In this document: piece by piece, positions 1 to 8,664 of the stretch
Numbering within the stretch: the first letter of the stretch is position 1
How the letters are laid out: each line of letters begins with the position of its first letter
From: Lachnospiraceae bacterium GAM79
Lineage (GTDB): Bacteria; Bacillota; Clostridia; Lachnospirales; Lachnospiraceae
Assembly: GCA_020735665.1 (NCBI GenBank)
Contig: CP085928.1
Span: forward strand, 882,001 to 946,000
Reading direction: 5' to 3'
DNA length: 64,000 nt
The notes under the pieces: generated by a model
Databases searched by the model: none
What the model was told of the DNA's origin: nothing
Seen by the model: only the letters and a program-made list of their open reading frames with translations
Program-made: the position numbers and the translations under genes

Positions 1-2286
1 TATAATAAGCGTATCGTGGAGCTTGGACGATTATTTAATAAGCCGGTTGTTGCAACCTGTGATGTCCATTTCCTTGATCCGGAAGACAGTATCTATCGTG
101 CGATCATCATGAAAAGTAAAGGTTTTGAGGATGCAGTTAATCAGCCTCCGCTTTATTTCAGAACGACGGAAGAAATGTTGGCGGAATTCGAATATCTGGG
201 AAGTGAGAAAGCCAGAGAGGTTGTTATCACGAATACAAATCTGATCGCGGATATGGTGGAATATATGGACCCGGTTCGACCGGATAAAGCACCGCCTATC
301 ATCGAGAATTCAGATGAGACACTTACGAATATCTGTTATGAAAAGGCTCATAAGATCTATGGACCGGATCTGCCGGAGGTCGTTGTAGAACGACTGGAAC
401 GTGAGTTACATTCCATTATATCAAATGGATTTGCCGTTATGTATATCATTGCACAGAAGCTTGTGTGGGATTCCAACGATCATGGCTATCTGGTTGGTTC
501 CAGAGGATCTGTAGGTTCTTCCTTCGTAGCAACGATGGCAGGTATCACAGAGGTAAATCCGTTGTCGGCACATTATATTTGTCCGGAGTGTCATTTTGTT
601 GATTTTGATTCCGAGCTTGTAAAATCATATTCCGGTATGTCGGGATGTGATATGCCGGATCGTGACTGCCCTCGATGCGGTCATCCACTGATCAAAGAGG
701 GACACGATATTCCGTTTGAAACCTTCCTTGGATTCAAAGGAGATAAGGAGCCGGATATCGATCTGAACTTCTCCGGTGAATATCAGTCATGTGCACATGC
801 TTACACAGAAGTATTATTCGGTAAGGGTAAGGCATTCCGTGCAGGAACTGTAACAACGGTAGCAGATAAGACAGCGTATGGTTATGTATATAATTACTTC
901 AAAGATCTTGCAAAGGATGAAGCGAGAGCAGAAGCTACGGCAATGGGAGATCTGACCCAGAAGGAGATCGAGAAATATGTCGATGAAAAGGCTATCGTCA
1001 CGAAACGAAGCTGTGAGATGGAACGTCTGGCAATCGGCTGTACCGGCGTTAAGCGTTCGACCGGACAGCATCCGGGTGGTATGATCGTTCTTCCAAGGCA
1101 TGAGGAGATCTATTCCTTCACACCAATCCAGAAGCCGGCAAATGATATGACGACGGATGTCGTAACATCTCATTTCGAGTACCATTCGATCGATCATAAC
1201 CTGTTGAAGCTTGATATTCTCGGTCATGATGATCCTACGATGATCCGAAGACTGGAGGATCTGACCGGTCTTGATGCAACCACGATCCGGTTAGATGATC
1301 CTGATGTTATGGCGTTGTTCCATGGAACAGAAAGTCTTCATATTACACCGGAGGATATCAATGGCATTCCGCTTGGCAGTCTGGGTGTGCCGGAGTTCGG
1401 TACGGATTTCGCCATGCAGATGTTAATTGATGCAAATCCACAGAACTTCTCGGATCTGGTGCGAATCGCAGGTCTGGCGCATGGTACGGATGTATGGCTT
1501 GGAAATGCACAGGAGCTGATCAAATCCGGTCAGTGTACGATCTCGACCGCAATCTGTTGTCGAGATGATATCATGGTATATCTGATCCATATGGGCCTGG
1601 AATCCGGTACAGCGTTCCAGATCATGGAGAATGTCCGAAAAGGTAACGTAGCTAAAGGCAAATGTGCAAAATGGGAAGAATGGAAAGAGGATATGAAGGC
1701 ACATGGTGTACCGGACTGGTATATCTGGTCGTGCCAGAAGATCAAATACATGTTCCCGAAAGCCCATGCGGCGGCTTACGTTATGATGGCGTGGAGAATT
1801 GCATATTTTAAGGTGAATTATCCGCTTCAGTATTATGCAGCGTTTTTCAGTATCCGTGCATCAGCCTTCAGTTACGAGATGATGTGCTTTGGAAAAGAAA
1901 AGGTACTGTATCATATCAATATGATACAGAGTATTGATAAGAATAAACGAACCGCAAAGGATGAAGATAAGTTAAAGGATCTGAAGCTGGTTCTTGAGAT
2001 GTATGCGAGAGGTTTTGAGTTCATGCCGATCGATATCTATGTGGCGGATGATATCCGTTTTCAGGTAATAGACGGTAAGATCATGCCGTCACTGGCTTCC
2101 ATTGAAGGAATGGGAGAGAAAGCTGCAAAGCAGTTGAAGGATGCAGCCTGCAAAGGCAGGTTTATCTCAAAGGAAGATCTGCAGGCTCATTCTAAGATTG
2201 GAAAGAGTGCGATCGACAAGCTGTCAGAGCTTGGCATCTTAGACGGTATGCCGGATACCAACCAGCTTACCTTTGACTTTGTATAA
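1..2286 (+). CDS. polC: DNA polymerase III alpha subunit PolC, C-terminal part (5' end outside window)
   Basis: This is the last 761 residues of the Gram-positive replicative DNA polymerase PolC. The frame is open from base 1, so the OB fold, first PHP half and inserted exonuclease lie upstream of the window; the GTG at 16 is an internal codon. Visible are the end of the PHP domain (KPVVATCDVHFLDPED), a four-cysteine zinc site (CPEC near residue 195 and CPRC near 222), and the palm motif PDIDLNFSGEYQ near residue 250 with the catalytic aspartates. The C-terminus carries the helix-hairpin-helix-like stretch SIEGMGEKAAKQL. PolC rather than DnaE architecture supports a Firmicutes host. It ends before a palindromic repeat that may serve as its 3' end. 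Confidence 0.97.
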   Translation, partial: YNKRIVELGRLFNKPVVATCDVHFLDPEDSIYRAIIMKSKGFEDAVNQPPLYFRTTEEMLAEFEYLGSEKAREVVITNTNLIADMVEYMDPVRPDKAPPIIENSDETLTNICYEKAHKIYGPDLPEVVVERLERELHSIISNGFAVMYIIAQKLVWDSNDHGYLVGSRGSVGSSFVATMAGITEVNPLSAHYICPECHFVDFDSELVKSYSGMSGCDMPDRDCPRCGHPLIKEGHDIPFETFLGFKGDKEPDIDLNFSGEYQSCAHAYTEVLFGKGKAFRAGTVTTVADKTAYGYVYNYFKDLAKDEARAEATAMGDLTQKEIEKYVDEKAIVTKRSCEMERLAIGCTGVKRSTGQHPGGMIVLPRHEEIYSFTPIQKPANDMTTDVVTSHFEYHSIDHNLLKLDILGHDDPTMIRRLEDLTGLDATTIRLDDPDVMALFHGTESLHITPEDINGIPLGSLGVPEFGTDFAMQMLIDANPQNFSDLVRIAGLAHGTDVWLGNAQELIKSGQCTISTAICCRDDIMVYLIHMGLESGTAFQIMENVRKGNVAKGKCAKWEEWKEDMKAHGVPDWYIWSCQKIKYMFPKAHAAAYVMMAWRIAYFKVNYPLQYYAAFFSIRASAFSYEMMCFGKEKVLYHINMIQSIDKNKRTAKDEDKLKDLKLVLEMYARGFEFMPIDIYVADDIRFQVIDGKIMPSLASIEGMGEKAAKQLKDAACKGRFISKEDLQAHSKIGKSAIDKLSELGILDGMPDTNQLTFDFV

Positions 2287-2293
2287 ACGGACG

Positions 2294-2481
2294 AAACAAT
2301 ACCTTTATTCTGTAAGCCCTGACACTGTATTCCTTTCATTACGCAAAACACTTGCGTTCTGTTTTTCACGTAGCGGTACTAAGCTCACTGCTTACAGCAG
2401 TTTGCCAAGTACCGACGTGAAAAAAGGTTTGCTGCATGAAAGAATACAGAATCAGGACTTGGCAGATAAAAGGTATTGTTT
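2294..2481. repeat. 188-bp imperfect palindromic repeat element
   Basis: The outer arms (2294-2339 and 2436-2481) are imperfect reverse complements, starting AAACAATACC and ending GGTATTGTTT. The inner part folds further through TTTTTCACGT and ACGTGAAAAA. The core carries CGCAAAAC and GGTACTAAGCTC, which recur in related form in the element at 12191-12352 (opposite orientation). No protein is encoded. It lies between polC and tRNA-Glu and could fold as one long RNA hairpin, but has no clear U-tract. Confidence 0.75.
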
Positions 2482-2553
2482 CTGTCTATGATAAAATTAA
2501 TGCAAAAATATGCTAAGGTGTATTTAGATATAAGGAAGATCTATGCAACAACC

Positions 2554-2586
2554 CTGTATCCCTTTCATTACGCAAAACACTTGCGT
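2554..2586 (+). repeat. Partial direct copy of the palindromic repeat core
   Basis: These 33 bases repeat 2325-2357 of the preceding element with one difference (CTGTATCCCTTTCATTACGC here against CTGTATTCCTTTCATTACGC), both continuing AAAACACTTGCGT. This is a fragment of the same repeat family, 200 bp downstream of the full element and just before a promoter. Confidence 0.75.
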
Positions 2587-2592
2587 ATTTGA

Positions 2593-2621
2593 TTGACAAT
2601 GCCCTTATTACAAGCTAAAAT
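2593..2621 (+). promoter_or_regulatory. Candidate sigma-A promoter (distal) for tRNA-Glu
   Basis: TTGACA, a 17-bp spacer and TAAAAT. It lies 92 bp upstream of tRNA-Glu and immediately downstream of the repeat fragment, so the tRNA appears to have tandem promoters. Confidence 0.55.
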
Positions 2622-2662
2622 ATGGTCAGTATAAAAAAATGTAAATTTACTGAAAAAAAAGC

Positions 2663-2691
2663 TTGCATTTTATCGTAGCTTCTGGTATATT
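2663..2691 (+). promoter_or_regulatory. Candidate sigma-A promoter (proximal) for tRNA-Glu
   Basis: TTGCAT, a 17-bp spacer and TATATT, ending 21 bp before the mature tRNA 5' end. The position suits a short 5' leader removed by RNase P. Confidence 0.65.
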
Positions 2692-2712
2692 AAACAAGTC
2701 GCTAAGATATAT

Positions 2713-2784
2713 GGTTCATTGGTCAAGCGGTTAAGACGTCGCCCTCTCACGGCGAAAACAGGGGTTCGATTCCCCTATGAACTG
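2713..2784 (+). tRNA. tRNA-Glu (anticodon CTC)
   Basis: A complete cloverleaf can be folded. The acceptor arm GGTTCAT pairs with ATGAACT (one G-U) with discriminator G. The anticodon stem TCGCC/GGCGA encloses the loop CTCTCAC, giving anticodon CTC. The T-arm is AGGGG TTCGATT CCCCT. CCA is not encoded. A terminator follows at 2794. Confidence 0.95.
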
Positions 2785-2793
2785 CTATTTGAT

Positions 2794-2826
2794 AACCTGG
2801 AAGTTTTTTCCAGGTTTTTTCTTTTT
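2794..2826 (+). terminator. Rho-independent terminator of tRNA-Glu
   Basis: Stem AACCTGGAA / TTCCAGGTT with a 5-base loop, followed by TTTTCTTTTTT. It isolates the tRNA from cysS. Confidence 0.9.
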
Positions 2827-2909
2827 TATGCGTAATCTATAGTGCATGATAAAACTGCTTCGAATGAAAGACAGGCGAAAATAAAAACTATATTTATTGG
2901 AGGATTCCC

Positions 2910-4316
2910 ATGAAGATTTTTAATACTCTTACAAGAACAAAAGAAGAATTTGTACCGATCAATGAAGGTAAAGTAGGAATCTATGTCTGCGGACCTACTG
3001 TATATGATTATATCCACATCGGAAACGCAAGACCAATGATCGTATTTGACACATTGAGACGGTATCTCACATATAAGGGATACGATGTAAATTATGTATC
3101 CAATTTTACAGATGTTGATGATAAGATCATCAAACGTGCAAATGAAGAAGGTGTTGATTCTAAGGTGATCTCTGAGCGTTTCATTGCAGAGACAAAGAAG
3201 GATATGGCAGCGATGAATGTACAGGAAGCTACGACACATCCAAAGGCTACCGAAGAGATCCCGGATATGATCGAGATGATCAAGACACTGATTGAAAAAG
3301 GACATGCATATGAAGTAAATGGCACTGTATATTTCCGTACCAGAAGCTTTGCAGACTATGGTAAATTATCCCATAAGAATATTGATGATCTGGAATCCGG
3401 ACACAGAGCAGAGAACCATCAGCTTAAGGTTTCCGGTCAGGATGAGAAGGAAGATCCACTGGATTTCGTTCTCTGGAAGCCAAAGAAAGAGGGGGAACCG
3501 TTCTGGGAGTCACCATGGGGTGAAGGAAGACCGGGCTGGCATCTGGAATGTTCTGTTATGTCTAAGAAATATATCGGTGATATCATTGATATCCATGCAG
3601 GTGGTGAGGATCTGATCTTCCCACACCACGAAAATGAGATCGCACAGAGTGAAGCAGCAAATGATAAGGAATTTGCAAGATACTGGATGCATAACGGTTT
3701 CTTAAAGATCAACAACGAGAAGATGTCCAAGTCACTTGGCAACTTCTTTACAGTAAGAGAGATCGCAGACAAATATCCACTTCAGGTTATTCGTTTCTTT
3801 ATGCTGTCTGCTCACTACAGAAGTCCATTGAACTTCTCGGCTGATCTGGTAGAGGCATCCAAGAATGGTCTGGAACGTATCCTGACTGCTGTTGACAAGT
3901 TAAAGTCACTTGCGCCGGCAGATGTGGAGGGTTCCGATGTTTCTGTCGAGGCAGAATTAGATGGATATACAAAACGATTTGAAACAGCTATGGACGATGA
4001 TCTGAATACAGCAGATGCGATCTCAGTTATCTTTGAATTAGTAAAATATACAAATATCAATATTTCAAATGATACACCAAAGAAAACAGTAGATCTGGCA
4101 ATCCGGACGATTGAGAAGCTGTGTGATATTCTTGGTATCATTACAGAGCGGGAAGAAGAACTGTTAGATTCTGATATCGAGGCTTTGATCAATGAACGTC
4201 AGGAAGCAAGAAAAGCAAAGAATTTTGCAAGAGCAGATGAGATCCGTAACATGCTCAGTGATAAGGGCATTATTCTTGAGGATACAAGAGAAGGAGTAAA
4301 ATGGAAAAGAGCTTAG
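2910..4316 (+). CDS. cysS: Cysteinyl-tRNA synthetase
   Basis: CysRS charges tRNA-Cys with cysteine in the cytoplasm. The 468-residue length is normal for the family. Visible are the class I HIGH variant HIGN (YDYIHIGNARP), the zinc ligands in YVCGPTVYD, GWHLECSVMS and HHENEIAQSEA, and the KMSKSLGN loop. The C-terminus carries the usual helical tRNA-binding region (ARKAKNFARADEIRNML). GGAGG lies 7 bases before the ATG. The 3' end overlaps mrnC by 16 bases, so the two are translationally coupled in the operon cysS-mrnC-rlmB-sigH, an order close to that of Bacillus and other Clostridia. Confidence 0.97.
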   Translation: MKIFNTLTRTKEEFVPINEGKVGIYVCGPTVYDYIHIGNARPMIVFDTLRRYLTYKGYDVNYVSNFTDVDDKIIKRANEEGVDSKVISERFIAETKKDMAAMNVQEATTHPKATEEIPDMIEMIKTLIEKGHAYEVNGTVYFRTRSFADYGKLSHKNIDDLESGHRAENHQLKVSGQDEKEDPLDFVLWKPKKEGEPFWESPWGEGRPGWHLECSVMSKKYIGDIIDIHAGGEDLIFPHHENEIAQSEAANDKEFARYWMHNGFLKINNEKMSKSLGNFFTVREIADKYPLQVIRFFMLSAHYRSPLNFSADLVEASKNGLERILTAVDKLKSLAPADVEGSDVSVEAELDGYTKRFETAMDDDLNTADAISVIFELVKYTNINISNDTPKKTVDLAIRTIEKLCDILGIITEREEELLDSDIEALINERQEARKAKNFARADEIRNMLSDKGIILEDTREGVKWKRA

Positions 4317-4759
4317 ATCAGTATTTTACTGCGATATTAGGTGTAGAAGATTCCAATCCGGCAGAATATTCCGGGCTGGCGCTTGCTTATATAGGGGACA
4401 GTGTATTTGACCTTTTAGTAAAGACCGTTCTGGTATCAAAGGATAACAAGCAGGCATTCAAATATCATAAAGAAGCTATTCATATCGTAAATGCAGAGTC
4501 ACAGGCAGGTTATATCGATCTGTTGGAAGAGAAACTGACCGAGCAGGAAATGGCGATATATAAGCGTGGAAGAAATACAAAGACACATTCCAAGGCAAAG
4601 AATGCGTCGGTAGGACAGTACAGGAAAGCTACCGGTTTTGAAGCGCTGATCGGCTATCTTTATCTGAATAAAGAATATGACCGTTTATTTGAGTTGACAA
4701 GAGACTGCCTGGAATCAAAACAACTGATTGAGCATTTACAATCTGATGATGTGGATTAG
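4301..4759 (+). CDS. mrnC: Mini-ribonuclease 3 (23S rRNA maturation)
   Basis: A 152-residue RNase III catalytic domain without a double-stranded-RNA-binding domain, the hallmark of Mini-III, which trims the ends of 23S rRNA precursors. The N-terminus has the RNase III signature in divergent form (EYSGLALAYIGDSVFDLL), followed by the family stretch KTHSKAKNASVGQYRKATGFE. The start lies inside the 3' end of cysS (16-base overlap), and the gene is followed 15 bases later by rlmB, another 23S rRNA enzyme. Confidence 0.95.
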   Translation: MEKSLDQYFTAILGVEDSNPAEYSGLALAYIGDSVFDLLVKTVLVSKDNKQAFKYHKEAIHIVNAESQAGYIDLLEEKLTEQEMAIYKRGRNTKTHSKAKNASVGQYRKATGFEALIGYLYLNKEYDRLFELTRDCLESKQLIEHLQSDDVD

Positions 4760-4774
4760 AAATGGAGCATAAGC

Positions 4775-5530
4775 ATGGAAGAAAACAGAAATGAAAAGTT
4801 TGAGATAGAGGGTAGAAATGCAGTTATGGAAGCATTTCGTTCCGGTAAAACAGTTGACAAGTTATATCTGCAGGATGGCTGTCATGATGGCAGTATCAAT
4901 TCAATCGTGCGTGAAGCAAAGAAGCAGGAGACGATTATTAATTATGTTTCGAAAGAGAAGCTGAACCAGATGTCTTCGACCGGGAAACATCAGGGTGTGA
5001 TCGCTCATGTGGCAGCCTATGAATATTCAGCGATCGATGAGATCTTTGCAAAGGCTGAGGAAAAAGGACAGCCGCCATTTATCTTTATTTTGGATGAGAT
5101 TGAAGATCCTCATAATCTTGGCGCGATCGTTCGTACAGCGAATCTGTGCGGTGCACATGGCGTTATTATTCCGAAACGAAGAGCGGTCGGAATTACAGCA
5201 ACAGTTGTTAAGGCTTCTGCCGGTGCAATCGCATATACACCGGTGGTTAAGGTAACAAATCTGGCGAAGACGATTGATGAATTGAAAAAACGTGGTATGT
5301 GGTTTGCCTGTGCTGATATGGATGGAGAACTGATGTACCGCTGCAATCTGACCGGACCGATGGGACTTGTGATCGGAAATGAGGGTACAGGTGTCAGTCG
5401 TCTGGTAAAAGAAAAATGTGATTATGTTGTATCCATACCAATGAGTGGAGATATCGATTCATTAAATGCTTCGGTTGCGGCCGGAGTATTGGGATATGAG
5501 GTTGTCCGTCAGAGGATGGGTGTGAAATAG
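4775..5530 (+). CDS. rlmB: 23S rRNA (guanosine-2'-O-)-methyltransferase RlmB / TrmH family
   Basis: SpoU/TrmH-family methyltransferase that modifies a 23S rRNA guanosine with S-adenosylmethionine. The N-terminal substrate-binding domain contains IEGRNAVMEAFRSG and KHQGVIA. The SPOUT trefoil-knot motifs are NLGAIVRTANLCGAHGVIIP, GLVIGNEGTGVSRL and IPMSGDIDSLNASVAAGVLG. Length (251 residues) is typical. It sits between mrnC and sigH; the yacP (NYN RNase) gene usually found between rlmB and sigH in Bacillus is missing. Confidence 0.94.
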   Translation: MEENRNEKFEIEGRNAVMEAFRSGKTVDKLYLQDGCHDGSINSIVREAKKQETIINYVSKEKLNQMSSTGKHQGVIAHVAAYEYSAIDEIFAKAEEKGQPPFIFILDEIEDPHNLGAIVRTANLCGAHGVIIPKRRAVGITATVVKASAGAIAYTPVVKVTNLAKTIDELKKRGMWFACADMDGELMYRCNLTGPMGLVIGNEGTGVSRLVKEKCDYVVSIPMSGDIDSLNASVAAGVLGYEVVRQRMGVK

Positions 5531-5545
5531 GGGAGTACCAGCGTC

Positions 5546-6148
5546 GTGGGTGTGTATGAAACAAATACCGATGAAGAAAATATCCGGTTGATCCGGGAAG
5601 AAAATGATAATGCCGCCTTTGAATATCTGATCAAAAAGTATATGGGAATCGTAAAGAAAGAGAGCCGTGCCCTGTATATTATCGGTGCAGAAAATGAGGA
5701 CATCATTCAGGAAGGAATGATAGGGCTCATTAAAGCTATCCGAAGCTTTGACGGAAGCAAAGGGGCATCTTTTTCTACATTTGCAAATCTGTGTATCAAG
5801 CGACAGTTGATCACTGCGGTGAAGCTGTCGAATAGGAAGAAGCATTCTCCCCTTAATTATTATGTATCATTTTATACGGAAAATGACGATGATGTTGCGC
5901 TTGTGGATGAGCTGCAGGCAGACCAAGCATTTGAACCGGAGAATCAGATGCTTGGGCAGTTGGAATCCCAGAAGCTTGCGGAAGCGATTGATAAAAAACT
6001 CAGCAAATTTGAAAGACAGGTGTTAGAAGGATATCTTGCCGGAAAAAGCTATGATGAGCTAGCGGAAGCATTTGGCAAGCCGTATAAATCTATCGATAAT
6101 GCGATCCAGCGAATACGAAAGAAATTACGGGATATAGAACAGGATTAA
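5546..6148 (+). CDS. sigH: RNA polymerase sigma factor SigH (Spo0H type)
   Basis: Alternative sigma factor of the sigma-70 family; SigH drives transition-phase and early sporulation genes in Bacillus and Clostridia. Region 2 is visible (EDIIQEGMIGLIKAIRSFDG, then SFSTFANLCIKRQLI), as is region 4 with a helix-turn-helix (YDELAEAFGKPYKSIDNAIQRIRKKL). The start is GTG preceded by GGGGAG at 10 bases. Position directly after rlmB matches the conserved spo0H locus. Whether this organism sporulates cannot be judged from the window. Confidence 0.9.
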   Translation: MGVYETNTDEENIRLIREENDNAAFEYLIKKYMGIVKKESRALYIIGAENEDIIQEGMIGLIKAIRSFDGSKGASFSTFANLCIKRQLITAVKLSNRKKHSPLNYYVSFYTENDDDVALVDELQADQAFEPENQMLGQLESQKLAEAIDKKLSKFERQVLEGYLAGKSYDELAEAFGKPYKSIDNAIQRIRKKLRDIEQD

Positions 6149-6259
6149 ATATATATTTAATAAACAGGGTCAGGTCTGGAAATTGCAAAGAATAATTCGA
6201 TAGTGACAAATGACCTATGAAAAAACTGAGCAAAAGATATGATTCTGGGGGAGCAGCTT

Positions 6260-7534
6260 ATGATAAATTCTATAAATAAAAAAAATGGCCTGAGGAAAGT
6301 GATGATCATTGTCGGCATGTGCTTTGTCCTTGGGCTTTTTTCAGGATGTCTGGATTTATCGGATGAAACGAACGAAAATCAGACAGGAAATACAACAGAG
6401 AATATAACAGAATCGATTGACAGTACGGAAGCTACGTCAGATGAGCAGATAGCCTCGGAAGCGAATACCGGGGGCACAACAGACGATTTTGCCGGACTTA
6501 CAGTTACTTTCTTAGATGTCGGGCAGGGGAATGCGGTGTTATTTTCCTGTGATGACCATTACATGATGATGGATGGAGGTCCGTCGTCAGCGTCTTCATT
6601 TGTCGTGGCATACCTGAAAAAACAGAATATAGAGTCACTTGATTATGTGATCGCGAGCCATTATGATTCTGATCATATAAATGGTCTGGTGGGTGTGTTG
6701 AATGTATTTGACACAGAGACTTTTATCGGCCCGGATTATGATGCAGATACAAAGATCTATGATTCGTTGATGGATAAGCTTGCGGCGCAGAACCTGACTG
6801 TTACATTCCCAAAGGCAGGGGATTCTTATACCTTTGGTGATGCGGTATTTACGATAGTAGCACCAATCACTTATAGTGATGATAATGAAAATGATAATTC
6901 TGTTGGAATTCGTATGACATATGGGGATACTTCATTCCTGATCTATGGGGATGGAGAAGAAGCCGGTGAGCAGGCAATGATCGCATCCGGAGAGGAACTT
7001 TCCAGTGACGTTCTGATGGTCAGTCATCACGGCAGCAGAAATGCCACAACAAAAGAGATGTTAGAGGCTGTTAAGCCCGGTTATGCGGTAATCAGCGTTG
7101 GGGCAGATAATTCATATGGACATCCGACCGAAGAAGTGCTTGATCGTTTGGCAAATGTAGGATGCACGGTGTATCGTACGGATCTGAATGGTACGATTCA
7201 GGCGTACAGTGATGGAAAAACAATTACTTTTATACCGGAACGGCAATCAGATATGTCAGGGGTGGGAGAAAATCAGAATCTGTCGGATGATACAACGAAA
7301 ACAGATAATGTAACAAGAGAGAGTACGACAGAGAAAGTTCAGACGGAAATAGAAGCAGGATCAGAAAAGGCAGCAGAGCATACTTATATTATTAATACAA
7401 ATACAGGAAAGTTTCATGAGCCGTCCTGCCGTTCAGTAAAGCGCATGAATGACAGCAATAAGAAAGAATATATCGGAAGCCGGGATGATCTGATCACGCA
7501 GGGGTATGAGCCATGTAAGATCTGTAATCCATAG
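6260..7534 (+). CDS. Secreted lipoprotein with ComEC/Rec2-type metallo-beta-lactamase domain
   Basis: A 424-residue predicted lipoprotein. The hydrophobic signal ends in lipobox LFSGC (Cys30), followed by a Thr/Glu/Asn-rich linker. Residues about 80-330 form a metallo-beta-lactamase fold of the ComEC C-terminal type (VTFLDVGQGNAVLF, metal motif SHYDSDH, then MVSHHGSRNATT and GHPTEEVLDRL). After a second linker, the last 50 residues (NTNTGKFHEPSCRSVKRM ... EPCKICNP) are a small cysteine domain often appended to such proteins. An ATG at 6239 is in frame, but GGGGGAG lies 7 bases before the ATG at 6260. The substrate is unknown; extracellular nuclease or phosphodiesterase activity is an inference from the ComEC domain. 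Confidence 0.8.
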   Translation: MINSINKKNGLRKVMIIVGMCFVLGLFSGCLDLSDETNENQTGNTTENITESIDSTEATSDEQIASEANTGGTTDDFAGLTVTFLDVGQGNAVLFSCDDHYMMMDGGPSSASSFVVAYLKKQNIESLDYVIASHYDSDHINGLVGVLNVFDTETFIGPDYDADTKIYDSLMDKLAAQNLTVTFPKAGDSYTFGDAVFTIVAPITYSDDNENDNSVGIRMTYGDTSFLIYGDGEEAGEQAMIASGEELSSDVLMVSHHGSRNATTKEMLEAVKPGYAVISVGADNSYGHPTEEVLDRLANVGCTVYRTDLNGTIQAYSDGKTITFIPERQSDMSGVGENQNLSDDTTKTDNVTRESTTEKVQTEIEAGSEKAAEHTYIINTNTGKFHEPSCRSVKRMNDSNKKEYIGSRDDLITQGYEPCKICNP

Positions 7535-7564
7535 GGTATGTTAAGAATGGGAGGATAAACGGAT

Positions 7565-8515
7565 ATGAAAAACAATTACAAATTTTTTCAGAATCGGGAT
7601 TGTGAATTTTTCCCATGCCATAAAATAGAAAATGAAGATTCCTTTAATTGTCTGTTTTGTTATTGCCCCTTGTATCTGAAGGAAAACTGCCTTGGAAGTC
7701 CTGATTATATCTTAAATGGGAAAGGACAGAAAATCCGGGATTGCAGTAACTGTACGATCGTACATCGCCCGGAGATGTATGAAGCAGTGATTGCACAGTT
7801 TCAAAAGCAGGACTGTGTGGTATTCGTCAGTATTTGGGATCTGAAGGATGAAATCATGGCGCGGATCGCAGAGATTGCTTCATGGGAACAGATGGAGCCG
7901 GAGAGCAGAAAAGAGCATAAGGATGAAGCCGAGAAAACGGTTATGCGTTTTTTATCCAGATACAATAATCGAAACCGGTATCTGGTACCTGTACTTTTGC
8001 AGCCATTTTCCAGAGACTGTATTAAGTCTGATGGATTTATGCTCGGCAAAAAGAATATTTCATGCCGGATACTGGAACGAATAGATCCGTCAAAGATTAC
8101 ACAGGGATATCTGTATGCATTTCATGCCCCGGAGATCCGGATCAAGGAGATGGATTCATTACTAGGAACTTATTATCTGGAAACCTTTCAGATCGCATGT
8201 ATGGATATTGTAAGAAAATGGATAAGAAAATACCTGGAACGAAAGCACAGTGTAGAGTTGGTGCATTACTGTAGTCCTTCTTTTGGACCCGGTTATTATG
8301 GAATGCCATTGGAAGCTGCCGGAATTCTTTGCAGCCTGATGGATACGGAACAGGTTGGAATCAGTTGGCATAAAGAACGAATGGAGCCGATGATGAGTCT
8401 TGCAGGAATTTATCTGATCAGTGAAGAACCACTGATACAGAACTGGAACGATTGTGAAAACTGTATCGGACAGTCCGTTGGATGTGAATACTGTATAAAT
8501 AAATCCGGACATTAA
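7565..8515 (+). CDS. Cysteine-rich small domain fused to a MetH activation-like domain
   Basis: A 316-residue protein. The first 70 residues hold eight cysteines (13, 18, 29, 32, 34, 42, 60, 63) arranged as in the cysteine-rich small domain (PF04071) found beside cobalamin genes. From about residue 195 the sequence resembles the activation domain of B12-dependent methionine synthase, including SPSFGPGYYGMPLEAAG and GISWHKERMEPMMSLAGIYL. The C-terminal tail has another cysteine cluster (CENCIGQSVGCEYC, about 299-312), suggesting a metal or Fe-S site. A role in corrinoid-protein reactivation is an inference; no cobalamin gene is adjacent. The start ATG follows GGGAGG. Confidence 0.6.
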   Translation: MKNNYKFFQNRDCEFFPCHKIENEDSFNCLFCYCPLYLKENCLGSPDYILNGKGQKIRDCSNCTIVHRPEMYEAVIAQFQKQDCVVFVSIWDLKDEIMARIAEIASWEQMEPESRKEHKDEAEKTVMRFLSRYNNRNRYLVPVLLQPFSRDCIKSDGFMLGKKNISCRILERIDPSKITQGYLYAFHAPEIRIKEMDSLLGTYYLETFQIACMDIVRKWIRKYLERKHSVELVHYCSPSFGPGYYGMPLEAAGILCSLMDTEQVGISWHKERMEPMMSLAGIYLISEEPLIQNWNDCENCIGQSVGCEYCINKSGH

Positions 8516-8520
8516 AAAAG

Positions 8521-8593
8521 AGCTACTAACGGGAGTCGGACCCGTGACCTCCACATTACCAATGTGGCGCTCTACCACCTGAGCTATAGTAGC
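8521..8593 (-). tRNA. tRNA-Thr (anticodon GGT)
   Basis: Read on the minus strand. Acceptor GCTACTA pairs with TAGTAGC, discriminator T. D-arm has AGCTCAGGTGGTAGAGC. The anticodon stem CCACA/TGTGG encloses TTGGTAA, giving anticodon GGT. The T-arm is ACGGG TCCGACT CCCGT. CCA is not encoded; a T-run follows its 3' end. A consensus promoter lies just upstream at 8607-8635. Confidence 0.95.
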
Positions 8594-8606
8594 AACAACA
8601 TTAGTT

Positions 8607-8635
8607 AATATATAGTAAAATGACGTATTTGTCAA
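8607..8635 (-). promoter_or_regulatory. Sigma-A promoter of tRNA-Thr
   Basis: On the minus strand: TTGACA, 17-bp spacer, TATATT, ending 13 bp before the tRNA. The IS element's direct repeat begins at 8640, only 4 bp behind the -35 box. Confidence 0.8.
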
Positions 8636-8639
8636 TAAG

Positions 8640-8664
8640 AGATTTGCTGAAAGTTATTGAAAAT
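8640..8664 (+). repeat. Left 25-bp direct repeat flanking the IS element (target duplication)
   Basis: AGATTTGCTGAAAGTTATTG followed by AAAAT; identical to 9729-9753 and abutting the left IS end. This is best read as an unusually long target site duplication. Confidence 0.75.

Noticed and set aside
2273-2491. 72-codon open frame after polC
   Set aside because: It lies within the palindromic repeat, has no ribosome binding site, and its sequence is explained by the inverted repeat.
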